Shown: positions 55,790 through 64,000 of the stretch, piece after piece
Layout: every line of letters starts with the position of its first letter
Numbering within the stretch: position 1 is the first letter of the stretch
DNA from: Clostridiales bacterium
GTDB lineage: Bacteria; Bacillota; Clostridia; Lachnospirales; Cellulosilyticaceae
NCBI GenBank assembly: GCA_019418225.1
Contig: DYCF01000003.1
Location: 1-64,000 of the forward strand
Direction: 5' to 3'
Length of the DNA stretch: 64,000 nt
Translations under genes and position numbers: made by a program
The notes under the pieces: generated by a model
Databases searched by the model: none
Seen by the model: only the letters and a program-made list of their open reading frames with translations
What the model was told of the DNA's origin: nothing

Positions 55790-56152
55790 CTAGTTAAGTG
55801 TTACAATCACGTCATTTGTTTCAACTGCACTACCTGCTGTTACATTGATAGAGGCAACTGTTCCTGCACTTGGTGCAACCACTTCATTTTCCATTTTCAT
55901 AGCTTCAAGAATAGCAACTACTTCGCCTTCTTTGACAGCTTGTCCTGCACTTACTTTAATATCTACAATTTTACCTGGCATTGGTGCAACTACTTTTGTG
56001 CTTCCTACTGCTACTGGAGCTGGGGCTGGCGCTGCTGCTTTAGGTGTTGCCACTGGTGCTGCTGGTGCTACTGAAGGTGTAAATGTGCCACCTAATTCTT
56101 CTACTTCTACTTCATATGTATTTCCATTTACAGTTACTTGAAATTTTTTCAT
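55790..56152 (-). CDS. Biotin carboxyl carrier protein of the decarboxylase
   Basis: 120 residues: short N-terminal beta segment (FQVTVNGNTYEVEVEEL), an Ala/Pro-rich swinging linker (residues 25-50), and a biotinyl domain with VVAILEAMKMENEVVAP, Lys of AMKM being the biotin site. Corresponds to the 1.3S/gamma carrier that shuttles CO2 from the carboxyltransferases to OadB. Confidence 0.93.
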   Translation of the reverse strand: MKKFQVTVNGNTYEVEVEELGGTFTPSVAPAAPVATPKAAAPAPAPVAVGSTKVVAPMPGKIVDIKVSAGQAVKEGEVVAILEAMKMENEVVAPSAGTVASINVTAGSAVETNDVIVTLN

Positions 56153-56172
56153 TGTTAACGGCCTCCTTAGTT

Positions 56173-56526
56173 TTAAAGTGATTTTCTTTCAACTTTTCTT
56201 AAAGATCTTACTTGTAATTTATCACTTGTTGTTCCCATACTTGCTGCAATAACAGCTGTAATTACCGCCACAAGTTCTAAATCATCTTGCTTTTTCTCTT
56301 CTTTAACCACTGTAGCAGCCACTTCTTCTTGTGCAGCTTTTATTTCTTCTTTTACCGCTGCCTTAGGCGCTTCTGGTTTCTTGGTAAGTGCTTGCATTAC
56401 TTTTCCTAAAATAACAATCATAAGGATTAAAAGGAATAATACTGCAAAAACAACAACAACCCCAATAAAGAAAGTATTTAAACCTGCAACAAAATTACTT
56501 ATATTCTCGCCCATTTTATTCACCAC
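56173..56526 (-). CDS. oadG: Decarboxylase gamma-type subunit (OadG)
   Basis: 117 residues. One N-terminal membrane segment (TFFIGVVVVFAVLFLLILMIVIL), then a Lys/Glu/Ala-rich linker and a C-terminal segment DDLELVAVITAVIAASMGTTSDKLQVRSLRKV, the usual OadG ending. It holds the membrane beta subunit and soluble subunits together. 17 bases after the carboxyltransferase gene. Confidence 0.9.
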   Translation of the reverse strand: MVNKMGENISNFVAGLNTFFIGVVVVFAVLFLLILMIVILGKVMQALTKKPEAPKAAVKEEIKAAQEEVAATVVKEEKKQDDLELVAVITAVIAASMGTTSDKLQVRSLRKVERKSL

Positions 56527-56543
56527 CTTTAGTTATTGGGTTA

Positions 56544-58025
56544 TTAACGAACTTTAGTTGCTAATACTTCTAAAGCAGCAATGATACGTTTACGTGTTGC
56601 GGCTGGTTCAATAATATCATCTACCATACCTTTTTGTGCTGCTGCAAAAGCACTACCATGCATTGCTTCATATTCAGCAACTGCTGCTGTATACGCTTCT
56701 ACACTCATTGCACCGCTTTCAAGTTCCTTACCATACATAATCTTCATAGCACTCTCTGATTTTAAGCTGCCAATCTTAGCTGTTGGCCAAGCATAAACCA
56801 TATCAGCACCAATTGATTTACTATTCATAGCTACAAAGCTACTACCATAACCTTCACCTATTAAAACATTTACTTTAGGTATACTAGCACTAGCAAATGC
56901 TTTTACAAGTAAGCTAGCTGCTTTTACAATACCGCCTTTTTCTGTAGCTACTGTTGACTCAAACCCTTCAATATTTGTAAACGTTACAACTGGTACATTA
57001 AAATCATCACAAATACCTACAAAACTTGTTACCTTTTTAATACTAGCATCATCTAATTTAGCTTCTGCATTGGCAATTACCCCAACTGTTCCACCATCTA
57101 AACGCATAAATGCTGTAAATGCACTCTTGCCATAAGCAGCCCCTATTTCAAGATATTCACCGTTATCAGCTACCGCTATCACAATGTCCTTTACACTTTG
57201 TGTTTCAAAATCAAAGTTATTTAGCGATGCCTCTACACGGTTAATATCATCTGTTACTGCATAAAATGGTACCTCATCACTATTACTTTGTGGTAAATAA
57301 CTTAAAAGTTTTCTTACCTCTTCAATAAGTGTTTCTTCTTTATCTGCTATAAAGTTTGCAAGACCAGTTTCTTCAAAGTGAACTTTAGCTGTTGCAATAT
57401 TTTCAAATGATGCTTCTTTACTATCTAAAGTATTTGGACTATTTAAGAAGACACGTGCTGATTTGCTACTCATAAATACAAAATCCGAAAGACCTGCAAT
57501 AAAAGAAGCTCCCCCTGCACAATCTCCTACTACTACTGCAATTTGAGGAATAACACTTGATGCTTCTGTCATTTTGCTAAAGATTTCCCCATAACCTAAA
57601 AGTGCATCTATATTTTCTTGTAATCGTACGCCCACTGTATCTAAGAATCCTACAACTGGTGCACCTATTTTTAATGCATCCTCATAAATTCTTACAATTT
57701 TTTTTGCATGCATTTCCCCTATAGCACCACCAAGTACACTACTGTCTTGGCTATATACATATACCGGATTACCATTTACAGTACCATATCCAGTGACTAC
57801 ACCATCTGCTGGTGTATCTACTTCTGTCATATTAAATGCTGTACTTCTACTTGCTACAAAAGCCCCAATCTCAACAAAGCTATTTTCATCCAAAAGTGCA
57901 TCAATACGATCTCTTGCTGTAAGTTTGCCTTGTGCAAGAGCTGCCTTCTTAGCTTCTTCGTTGCGTTTCATAACAATAGTGGTCCTACGAGATTCTAATT
58001 CAGATAATTTTTCTAAAGTGCTCAT
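56544..58025 (-). CDS. MmdA-like carboxyltransferase subunit (diverged)
   Basis: 493 residues, crotonase-fold carboxyl transferase: KLTARDRIDALLDENSFVEIG, ADGVVTGYGTVNGNPVYVYSQD, GGAIGEMHAKKI, GDCAGGASFIAGLSDFVFM, then GEGYGSSFVAMNSKSIGADMVYAWPTA. It matches the 12S/MmdA family but departs from it in the middle (SSKSARVFLNSPNTLDS instead of the usual GPEVIK-type stretch) and is a little short. The acyl-CoA substrate cannot be fixed from sequence. First gene of the operon. Confidence 0.85.
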   Translation of the reverse strand: MSTLEKLSELESRRTTIVMKRNEEAKKAALAQGKLTARDRIDALLDENSFVEIGAFVASRSTAFNMTEVDTPADGVVTGYGTVNGNPVYVYSQDSSVLGGAIGEMHAKKIVRIYEDALKIGAPVVGFLDTVGVRLQENIDALLGYGEIFSKMTEASSVIPQIAVVVGDCAGGASFIAGLSDFVFMSSKSARVFLNSPNTLDSKEASFENIATAKVHFEETGLANFIADKEETLIEEVRKLLSYLPQSNSDEVPFYAVTDDINRVEASLNNFDFETQSVKDIVIAVADNGEYLEIGAAYGKSAFTAFMRLDGGTVGVIANAEAKLDDASIKKVTSFVGICDDFNVPVVTFTNIEGFESTVATEKGGIVKAASLLVKAFASASIPKVNVLIGEGYGSSFVAMNSKSIGADMVYAWPTAKIGSLKSESAMKIMYGKELESGAMSVEAYTAAVAEYEAMHGSAFAAAQKGMVDDIIEPAATRKRIIAALEVLATKVR

Positions 58026-58079
58026 CTGGTATCCTCCATCTAAAAATTTTTAAAACAAAGTGTAAAAATCGTCTTCTAT

Positions 58080-58108
58080 ATTTTACTAAACACAAGTATA
58101 ATATGCAA
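58080..58108 (-). promoter_or_regulatory. Sigma-A promoter of the decarboxylase operon
   Basis: Minus strand TTGCAT, 17-base spacer, TAAAAT, about 55 bases upstream of the first start codon, which is preceded by TGGAGGAT. Confidence 0.6.
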
Positions 58109-58206
58109 GTTAAATAACGAATTTTCTACTTTTTTAAACAAAATTATTTATTTGTTAGTAATTCAAATACTATTCAAACACCATTGGTCTATATGGCATT
58201 TTGCAC

Positions 58207-58238
58207 AAAAAAATAGAGCAAATCTTAACGATTTGCTC
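58207..58238 (-). terminator. Terminator overlapping the rluB stop codon
   Basis: GAGCAAATC and GATTTGCTC pair on the minus strand around GTTAA, followed by TATTTTTTT. The left arm encodes the last three amino acids and the loop contains the TAA stop of rluB. Confidence 0.88.
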
Positions 58239-58944
58239 CTGCAATTTTCTTTAAATAATTAACTTCTTTAGCAGTTAATTTACGGTATTCACCTAATTTT
58301 AGATTTCCTAAGTTTAAATCACCCACAGATCTACGATTAAGAGAAACCACCTGATGCCCGATAGCTTCACACATTTTACGCACCTGACGATTACGACCTT
58401 CATGGATTGTAATAGCTAAGCGTGTTGTTTTCTCTGTTTGTGCCATTATTTTCACCTTAGCAGGATATGTTCTACGCCCATCAATCACTACGCCTACTTC
58501 TAGACGTTTCACACTTTCTTCACTTACCTTACCACGCACTTTAACCTCATAAGTTTTATTTACATCATGTTTGGGATGCGTTAATCCATAGGTTAATTCT
58601 CCATCATTGGTAAGAATCAAAAGCCCTGATGTATTTAAGTCTAATCGACCTACTGGGAAGATTCGCTCTTCAACATCTTCCATAATATCTAATACAGTCA
58701 TGCGACCTTGTTCATCCTGTACAGTGGTTACACAGCCTGTTGGCTTATTAAGCATATAATATACATAATGTTTTTCTAAAGTAATAACTTCACCGTTAAA
58801 ACGTACTTCATCTCCTTCTTCTACACATGTACCAAGTGTTGTAACAATTTCACCATTGACACTTACTAAGCCATCTAATATATAGGCTTCACATTTACGT
58901 CTTGATGCGACGCCACAAGTCGCTAAATATTTTTGTAATCTCAT
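58225..58944 (-). CDS. rluB: 23S rRNA pseudouridine synthase B
   Basis: 239 residues. N-terminal S4 domain (RLQKYLATCGVASRRKCEAYI), catalytic region PVGRLDLNTSGLLILTNDG with the active-site Asp, and IHEGRNRQVRKMCEAIGHQVVSLNRRSVG. It modifies large-subunit rRNA. The gene starts 10 bases after the carboxypeptidase gene and carries its terminator inside its own end. Confidence 0.95.
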   Translation of the reverse strand: MRLQKYLATCGVASRRKCEAYILDGLVSVNGEIVTTLGTCVEEGDEVRFNGEVITLEKHYVYYMLNKPTGCVTTVQDEQGRMTVLDIMEDVEERIFPVGRLDLNTSGLLILTNDGELTYGLTHPKHDVNKTYEVKVRGKVSEESVKRLEVGVVIDGRRTYPAKVKIMAQTEKTTRLAITIHEGRNRQVRKMCEAIGHQVVSLNRRSVGDLNLGNLKLGEYRKLTAKEVNYLKKIAGANR

Positions 58945-58954
58945 ACGATCCCCT

Positions 58955-60094
58955 TTATTTATTTTTTATCCAATTTTTAATGTAATCAAATACATTTGCC
59001 TTCTTAATGTTTTCTTTGGCTGTAAGCGGTGCACTAGCTAAAACAGTGCCACCACATAATACCTGTACTTCTCCAACAGTGTCACCTTCTGCAATAGGCG
59101 CTTGTACGCTAGGTGGTACAATCTTTTTCAAAACTAAGTTTTCCTTTTCTACTGCTGTTAAAGGCAATACAATTTCTTCATCACAAGCTAAATCTATACT
59201 TTTTACAATAGCCTTCGTCACAGGTACATTTATATAGCTACGGCTTGGTGAAAGCACCTGTACTTTTTCATAATTCTTAAAGCCATAATTCATCATATTT
59301 ATAACATCTGTGTATTTCCTTGTTTTGCCAGCCTTTCCCCATCCTGAAGCTAATGCAACACCTACAAGCTGCATATCATCGCGGTTAGCACTTCCTACAA
59401 AACAATGTCCAGCTTTATTAGTAAATCCAGTTTTCATACCATTCGCCCCTGTATAACTGTATAAAAAACGATTCTTACATTGTAAATCATGGCGTCTACT
59501 GCCTGGTACTTCCTTAGTTGGAATACTAATAAGCTCTGTCGTCACAATCTTGACGAATTCTGGATTTTGTACAGCATAGCTCGCTATAATTGCCATATCA
59601 TAAGCAGATGCATGATGACCTTCTGCATCTAAACCATTTGGTGTTTTAAAGGTAGCATTCTGGGCACCTATTTCTCTTGCCTTATCTGTCATCATCTCAC
59701 AAAAATGTTCTACAGAGCCACCCACATGTTCCGCAATAGCTACTGCAGTATCATTATGAGATTCCAACATAAGAGAATATAATAAATCACCCAAACGCTG
59801 CTTCTCTCCAATTTGTAACTTTAGCTTAACAGGTGGAGCACAACAGGCTCTCTTTGAAGCTGTTACAATATCATCTAAATTGCCATTTTCCAAGGCTACA
59901 ATACACGTCATAATCTTCGTTGTACTCGCCATAGGCAAGGGCTCATAACCATTCTTTTCAAATAATACACGGCCACTTTCTACTTCCATAAGTAATGCAC
60001 CCTTAGCTTTTACATCAGGAAGTTCACTTCCAAGTACAATTTGACTTATACACATAAAAAGTGCCATGACTAAGGCAATTCCTTTTCTTTTCAT
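58955..60094 (-). CDS. D-alanyl-D-alanine carboxypeptidase (PBP5/DacF family)
   Basis: 379 residues from MKRKGIALV; TGAGGAG is 6-7 bases upstream, and in-frame codons to 60145 are unlikely. Signal peptide of about 25 residues, serine peptidase motifs ASTTKIM (SxxK), ESHNDTA (SxN) and MKTGFT (KTG), a C-terminal beta domain and a short amphipathic end (KANVFDYIKNWIKNK) that anchors to the membrane. It trims the terminal D-Ala from peptidoglycan stems. It lies between scpB and rluB on one strand. Confidence 0.92.
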   Translation of the reverse strand: MKRKGIALVMALFMCISQIVLGSELPDVKAKGALLMEVESGRVLFEKNGYEPLPMASTTKIMTCIVALENGNLDDIVTASKRACCAPPVKLKLQIGEKQRLGDLLYSLMLESHNDTAVAIAEHVGGSVEHFCEMMTDKAREIGAQNATFKTPNGLDAEGHHASAYDMAIIASYAVQNPEFVKIVTTELISIPTKEVPGSRRHDLQCKNRFLYSYTGANGMKTGFTNKAGHCFVGSANRDDMQLVGVALASGWGKAGKTRKYTDVINMMNYGFKNYEKVQVLSPSRSYINVPVTKAIVKSIDLACDEEIVLPLTAVEKENLVLKKIVPPSVQAPIAEGDTVGEVQVLCGGTVLASAPLTAKENIKKANVFDYIKNWIKNK

Positions 60095-60183
60095 ACTGCC
60101 ACTCCTCAATTCAAGATTCATTCTATAACAGAAATCTTCCCTCATATGAAGTGGTTTTATACATTTTTTGTGAATTTCATTAA

Positions 60184-60804
60184 CTATTCATTGTCATCCG
60201 GCATTTCATGGTCTAATAATGTTGTTTGTTCTCCCGGAAGATCTTCATAATAATTAATTTCTTGTTTAACCTCTTCTTTAAACTTCTCTAAAAGTTCTTC
60301 TTTAACTTTAGGCATCTCATCTAAGTTTCTAAAACCAAAGTGTCTTAAGAAGTCATTTGTTGTGCCAAATAATATAGGCCTTCCAATAACATTAAGCCTA
60401 CCAACTTCCTCAATAAGTCCATATTCTAATAGACGGCTTATGGCATGTTCACACCTTACCCCTCTAATATCTTCAATTTGCGTTCTTGTAATCGGCTGCG
60501 AATACGCAACAATTGCTAATGTTTCAATTAAGGCTTGTGTCAATAAATGCCTTACAGGCTTTTGCCTAAACTGCTGAATAATATTTAAGTGCTTTGGTGC
60601 AGTACACATTTGGTAGCCATCATCTACTTCTATAATTTCAAGTCCGCCGTTACTTTCTTTGTAACTCTCATTGAGCCTATGAACTGCTAGATTAATATTA
60701 ATCTCTTCCACATCACAAAGTTCACAAAGCCTTCTTAAAGGAATAATGTCTCCTGAATAAAAGAGTAGCGCCTCAATGCTACTTTCAAGATCTGTTTTAA
60801 TCAC
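60184..60804 (-). CDS. scpB: Condensin subunit ScpB
   Basis: 206 residues with two winged-helix domains: IEALLFYSGDIIPLRRLCEL, ALIETLAIVAYSQPITRTQIEDIRGV and GRLNVIGRPILFGTTNDFLRHFG. It joins ScpA and SMC in chromosome condensation and segregation. Overlaps scpA by 8 bases. Confidence 0.96.
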   Translation of the reverse strand: MIKTDLESSIEALLFYSGDIIPLRRLCELCDVEEININLAVHRLNESYKESNGGLEIIEVDDGYQMCTAPKHLNIIQQFRQKPVRHLLTQALIETLAIVAYSQPITRTQIEDIRGVRCEHAISRLLEYGLIEEVGRLNVIGRPILFGTTNDFLRHFGFRNLDEMPKVKEELLEKFKEEVKQEINYYEDLPGEQTTLLDHEMPDDNE

Positions 60805-61552
60805 CCTCTGGTCCTCCTACAATAATAATGTCCCCCTTTGGGTCCTCCTGTGTAATCATTACTTGCTTTTTATGAATAAGTTCTAAAAGCGCCATAAATG
60901 TTACAATAAGCTCAATCTTAGGCATATTTTTCGAACAAATTGTAAAGAAAGTGGTTCTGCCATTTAAAGCAATTAAATTAGTGATATATATACTCTTCTG
61001 CTCAATGGTATACGTATCTTTCTTTAAAATATTATGGTCAATTTTACGTTCAGACTTCGTCTTATTTTCCCACTCTTTTTGCCTCATAAGTTCATTAAAG
61101 GTATCATAAAGCTGATTAAGGGTAAGCCTATCTAAAATACCACTGTAATCTGGCTCATAATCTGGTAAATCCAGATGTGCCATGCGGTTTCTAAAACAGT
61201 AACGATCTGTATCCACTTGACATTCACTAAGTTTTTCAGATACATACTTTACCTTTTTATATTCAATAAGTTTTCTTACTAATTCTTCTCGTGGATCTTC
61301 CTCTTCTTCCTCTGCTTTAGGATGCTTAGGTAGTAACATCCTCGACTTAATATATAAAAGCGTTGCCGCCATCACTATAAACTCACTCATTTGTTCCATT
61401 TCAACTTCTTTAGCATCTTCTAAATATGCCATATATTGATCCGTAATAGATGATATTTCAATATCATAAATACTCATCTTATTTTTTTCAATTAAGTGTA
61501 GCAATAAATCCAGCGGGCCCTCAAAGTCTTGTAATTTAAAAGTTACAGACAT
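60797..61552 (-). CDS. scpA: Condensin kleisin subunit ScpA
   Basis: 251 residues: KLQDFEGPLDLLLHLIEKNKMSIYDIEI at the N-terminus (binds SMC neck), a linker with EEEEEDPREELVRKLIEYKKVK, and a C-terminal winged helix with VTFMALLELIHKKQVMITQED. Partner of ScpB. Good family length. Confidence 0.96.
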   Translation of the reverse strand: MSVTFKLQDFEGPLDLLLHLIEKNKMSIYDIEISSITDQYMAYLEDAKEVEMEQMSEFIVMAATLLYIKSRMLLPKHPKAEEEEEDPREELVRKLIEYKKVKYVSEKLSECQVDTDRYCFRNRMAHLDLPDYEPDYSGILDRLTLNQLYDTFNELMRQKEWENKTKSERKIDHNILKKDTYTIEQKSIYITNLIALNGRTTFFTICSKNMPKIELIVTFMALLELIHKKQVMITQEDPKGDIIIVGGPEGD

Positions 61553-61675
61553 TTTCTCCCTCCTGTCAAATGATATATATATAAGTGTATCCGCTTACTA
61601 GAATTTATGCAAGTATTTATGGATATATTGTTAGAGATTGTCTTTTTATAAGTCATCTCCACGAAGTCTGTATGT

Positions 61676-61717
61676 AAATGAGCCTATCACAAAATTAACT
61701 TTTGACAGACTCATTTA
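61676..61717 (-). terminator. Weak terminator-like hairpin after the second carboxypeptidase gene
   Basis: ATGAGTCTGTCA and TGATAGGCTCAT pair on the minus strand over a 13-base loop; the tail TTTACAT has only a short T run. The remaining part of the gap 61553-61733 shows no gene. Confidence 0.5.
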
Positions 61718-61733
61718 ATTTATGATACTATAT

Positions 61734-62933
61734 TTAATTCTTTTCTTTAGACACTCTAAAGAATCGTTTTGCCATATATGGTAACATTTGTTTAAGTGTT
61801 GCTTTATCCATATCACTGGCTGCTACAATATTACCTTCACCTACTGTTTCTCCTCCTAAATAATAAGTAACACTACCCACTACATCACCTTTTTTAACGG
61901 GTGCAATCACAGGATTTCTTGTATAAGCAATTTCGTAGGTAAGTTCTGCATTACTACCACCTTTAGGTACTACGAATCCTTTAGTCTCATCTGTAGCTAC
62001 ATCCAATGTTTCTGCTGTACCTTTTTTAATTGGGACACTACCAATAATTGTTCCCATTTCTGGTCCCATTTTCACTTTATAGTTAGCAAAACCATAATCT
62101 AGTAGCTGCGCCGCTTCTCTAAAACGAATTTTACCATCTTGGGCGCCCATGATAACAGCAATAAGCCCCATATTATCCCTCGTGGCTGTAGCACTTACAC
62201 AGTGCTTAGCTTCTGGTGTGTAACCTGTCTTAAGACCTGTAATACCACTGTACCATTTAAGCATTTTATTGGTATTAGAAAGTACAAACTCAGATTCACC
62301 CCGTCTTGTACGATGCACAATAGAGTCCATCCAAGTAGTTACAACCTTTGTTATCTCAGGATAATTCTTTACAAGTTCTCTTGACATGATAGCAATGTCT
62401 CTTGCTGTAGATACATGTCCTTCTACATGTAAACCACAGGCATTTTTAAAGACAGTATTATTCATACCGAGCTCTTTAGCCTTATCATTCATCATCTGAA
62501 CAAATTGTTCTTCACTTCCTGCTACATATTCACTCATAGCAACAGCTGCATCATTAGCAGAAGCTATACAAATACATTTAACAAGATCACGAACCGTCTG
62601 TTCTTCTCCTGGTTCCATAAATACCTGTGAGCCACCCATATGAGCTGCATGCTCACTAATTGTAACTGTATCATCCCAGTTAATTTTACCTTGTGCAATA
62701 GCCTCATTAATAAGCAATAAGGTCATAATTTTTGTAATACTAGCTGGTGGATAAGGGGTATCTGCTTCCTTTTCAAGTAATACCTTTCCGCTAGACTCTT
62801 CCATCAATATATAACTTCTTGCTGTTTCAGCCATTGTGCTACTTGTTTTTTGCTCACTACTTGCAGGTGCTGCAAAAACCTGAGAAAAGACAAGAAGCAC
62901 AGTTAATACCCAAATAAGTAACGACCTTCTCAT
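61734..62933 (-). CDS. D-alanyl-D-alanine carboxypeptidase (DacF/DacA family)
   Basis: 399 residues. Signal peptide ending near AAPA (residue 24), then SITKIM (SxxK), ASANDAA (SxN), LKTGYT (KTG), a C-terminal beta domain (GPEMGTIIGSVPIKKG) and a basic amphipathic end LPYMAKRFFRVSKEKN. Same enzyme class as the gene at 58955 but only moderately similar. Position before scpA-scpB is common in spore-formers, where DacF acts on the forespore wall; that assignment is inference. Confidence 0.92.
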   Translation of the reverse strand: MRRSLLIWVLTVLLVFSQVFAAPASSEQKTSSTMAETARSYILMEESSGKVLLEKEADTPYPPASITKIMTLLLINEAIAQGKINWDDTVTISEHAAHMGGSQVFMEPGEEQTVRDLVKCICIASANDAAVAMSEYVAGSEEQFVQMMNDKAKELGMNNTVFKNACGLHVEGHVSTARDIAIMSRELVKNYPEITKVVTTWMDSIVHRTRRGESEFVLSNTNKMLKWYSGITGLKTGYTPEAKHCVSATATRDNMGLIAVIMGAQDGKIRFREAAQLLDYGFANYKVKMGPEMGTIIGSVPIKKGTAETLDVATDETKGFVVPKGGSNAELTYEIAYTRNPVIAPVKKGDVVGSVTYYLGGETVGEGNIVAASDMDKATLKQMLPYMAKRFFRVSKEKN

Positions 62934-63035
62934 AAGTCTCCTCCTTGTATCTTTTGCTTCTAGTATTTGTTATTTGAGGCAAATTATACTTCGAACGATT
63001 ATTATGAAAAGGTCGTTTAGTCATATATTATTTCA

Positions 63036-64000
63036 TTAGTCAATTAAGTCATATATAAGTGTATTTTTAGAAACTACCTCTGTGCTCACTGTATAAGCTT
63101 CCACAAGTGTACGTGTAGCTTCTTCTAAGCGACGGTCATCATTGTAATAAAGTGTTGCCACTGGTTCATTTGGTGTAACTGTATCGCCGATCTTCTTATG
63201 AATAATAAGCCCTACACCTAAATCAATGCTACTTTCTTTTGTTTCACGACCTGCTCCAAGAAGTAAAGCTGTCTTACCTACTTCTTCTGCATCAATAGTC
63301 TTTACATAACCCGTTTGTTTTAAATAAATGGGTCTTGTATGTGCTGAACCTGGTAATAAACTATAATCATCGATTGCTGCAATATTTCCACCTTGTAATC
63401 CAATCCATTCTTTTAGCTTTTCTACTGCTTTACCATTTGCAAACATTTCTTTAATCCTATCTTCAGCTTCTGCTATTGTATCGCATACTTTAGCAAGTAC
63501 AAGCATACGACTACCTAAAGTAATTGTAAGCTGTGTTAAATCTTCAGGTCCATTTCCTTTAAGTGTCTCAATTGCTTCAATAATCTCCAAAGCATTTCCT
63601 ACTGCAAATCCAAGTGGTTGACTCATATCAGAAACTACAGCAACTGTATTTCTACCAACATGTTTACCGATATCAACCATTGCTTTACCTAATGCTTTAG
63701 CATCTTCAAGATTTTTCATAAAGGCACCACTACCACACTTAACATCTAATACGATAGCTTCTGCTCCTGATGCTATCTTCTTAGACATAATAGAACTTGC
63801 AATAAGAGCAATATGGTCTACTGTAGCTGTAACATCTCTTAAAGCATAAAGCTTCTTATCCGCTGGTGCTAAATCTCCACTTTGACCTACTACAGCAATA
63901 CCATGTTTATTGACATTATCCATAAATTGTTCTTCTGAAAGTTCTACTTTAAAGCCATCAAAAGATTCAAGTTTATCTACTGTTCCACCTGTATGACCAA
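63036..64000 (-). CDS. pdp: Pyrimidine-nucleoside phosphorylase, 5' part cut off by the window
   Basis: The frame is open through the window end, beginning GHTGGTVDKLESFDGF, a phosphate-binding signature of the family, so the N-terminal third is missing. Further motifs: GQSGDLAPADKKLYALRDVTATVDHIALI and KCGSGAFMKNLEDAK, with DDYSLLPGSAHTRP and the C-terminal beta domain. It splits uridine, thymidine or deoxyuridine with phosphate. An internal ATG at 63923 is not the start. Confidence 0.93.
   Translation of the reverse strand, partial: GHTGGTVDKLESFDGFKVELSEEQFMDNVNKHGIAVVGQSGDLAPADKKLYALRDVTATVDHIALIASSIMSKKIASGAEAIVLDVKCGSGAFMKNLEDAKALGKAMVDIGKHVGRNTVAVVSDMSQPLGFAVGNALEIIEAIETLKGNGPEDLTQLTITLGSRMLVLAKVCDTIAEAEDRIKEMFANGKAVEKLKEWIGLQGGNIAAIDDYSLLPGSAHTRPIYLKQTGYVKTIDAEEVGKTALLLGAGRETKESSIDLGVGLIIHKKIGDTVTPNEPVATLYYNDDRRLEEATRTLVEAYTVSTEVVSKNTLIYDLID

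Overview
The window looks like the chromosome of a low-GC anaerobic Firmicute, most likely a clostridial (Lachnospirales/Cellulosilyticum-like) bacterium. This placement is an inference from gene content: pyruvate formate-lyase, an NfnAB-type ferredoxin:NADP oxidoreductase, type III glutamine synthetase, a Na+-pumping decarboxylase operon, two tRNA genes without encoded CCA, ScpAB, and spore-former-style D,D-carboxypeptidases. About nine tenths of the genes lie on the minus strand.

Positions 1-8080 are an integrated mobile element read from right to left: tyrosine integrase, a 4 x 22 bp iteron-like array, a small HTH protein, a Gam-type nuclease inhibitor, a P-loop ATPase, an ERCC4-type nuclease, an SSB-like protein, a primase split by a frameshift, a VapE-type helicase, a possible replication origin made of GGTACATT motifs around an AT-rich core, an OB-fold-like protein and an ArpU-like regulator. 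No capsid, terminase or lysis gene is visible, so it is either the early end of a prophage or a satellite/island. It sits directly downstream of yebC.

Positions 8083-31300 are housekeeping: yebC, an IMPACT/YigZ protein, two small proteins, hflX with a PfkB-like protein lacking the catalytic Asp, glutamine synthetase III, a class A PBP convergent with a VanW protein, a UvrD-type helicase with a tiny membrane protein, a lipid glycosyltransferase, endonuclease III, a B12/radical-SAM protein, a low-complexity lipoprotein, NfnAB and an HD-GYP protein. A palindromic MITE-like element lies next to the glutamine synthetase gene.

Positions 31400-45480 hold central metabolism (gdhA, pyk, pflB, mgsA), a protein with a degenerate L,D-transpeptidase domain, tRNA-Tyr and tRNA-Phe, a phosphoesterase, a helicase-exonuclease fusion, a methyltransferase and a YprB-type RNase H-like protein. 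Positions 45500-48970 are a decayed RHS/YD-repeat locus.

Positions 49140-64000 hold cheR, ispH, cmk, aroH and an RpiR regulator; a hairpin element; a five-gene biotin-dependent Na+-translocating decarboxylase operon with two different carboxyltransferase subunits; rluB; two D-Ala-D-Ala carboxypeptidases; scpAB; and a pyrimidine-nucleoside phosphorylase cut by the window edge. Together the genes describe a fermenter: pyruvate is made by Pyk, split by PflB, carbon is diverted through methylglyoxal, redox is balanced by NfnAB and GdhA, and sodium motive force is drawn from decarboxylation.

All family calls are by eye from motifs; no database search was run.
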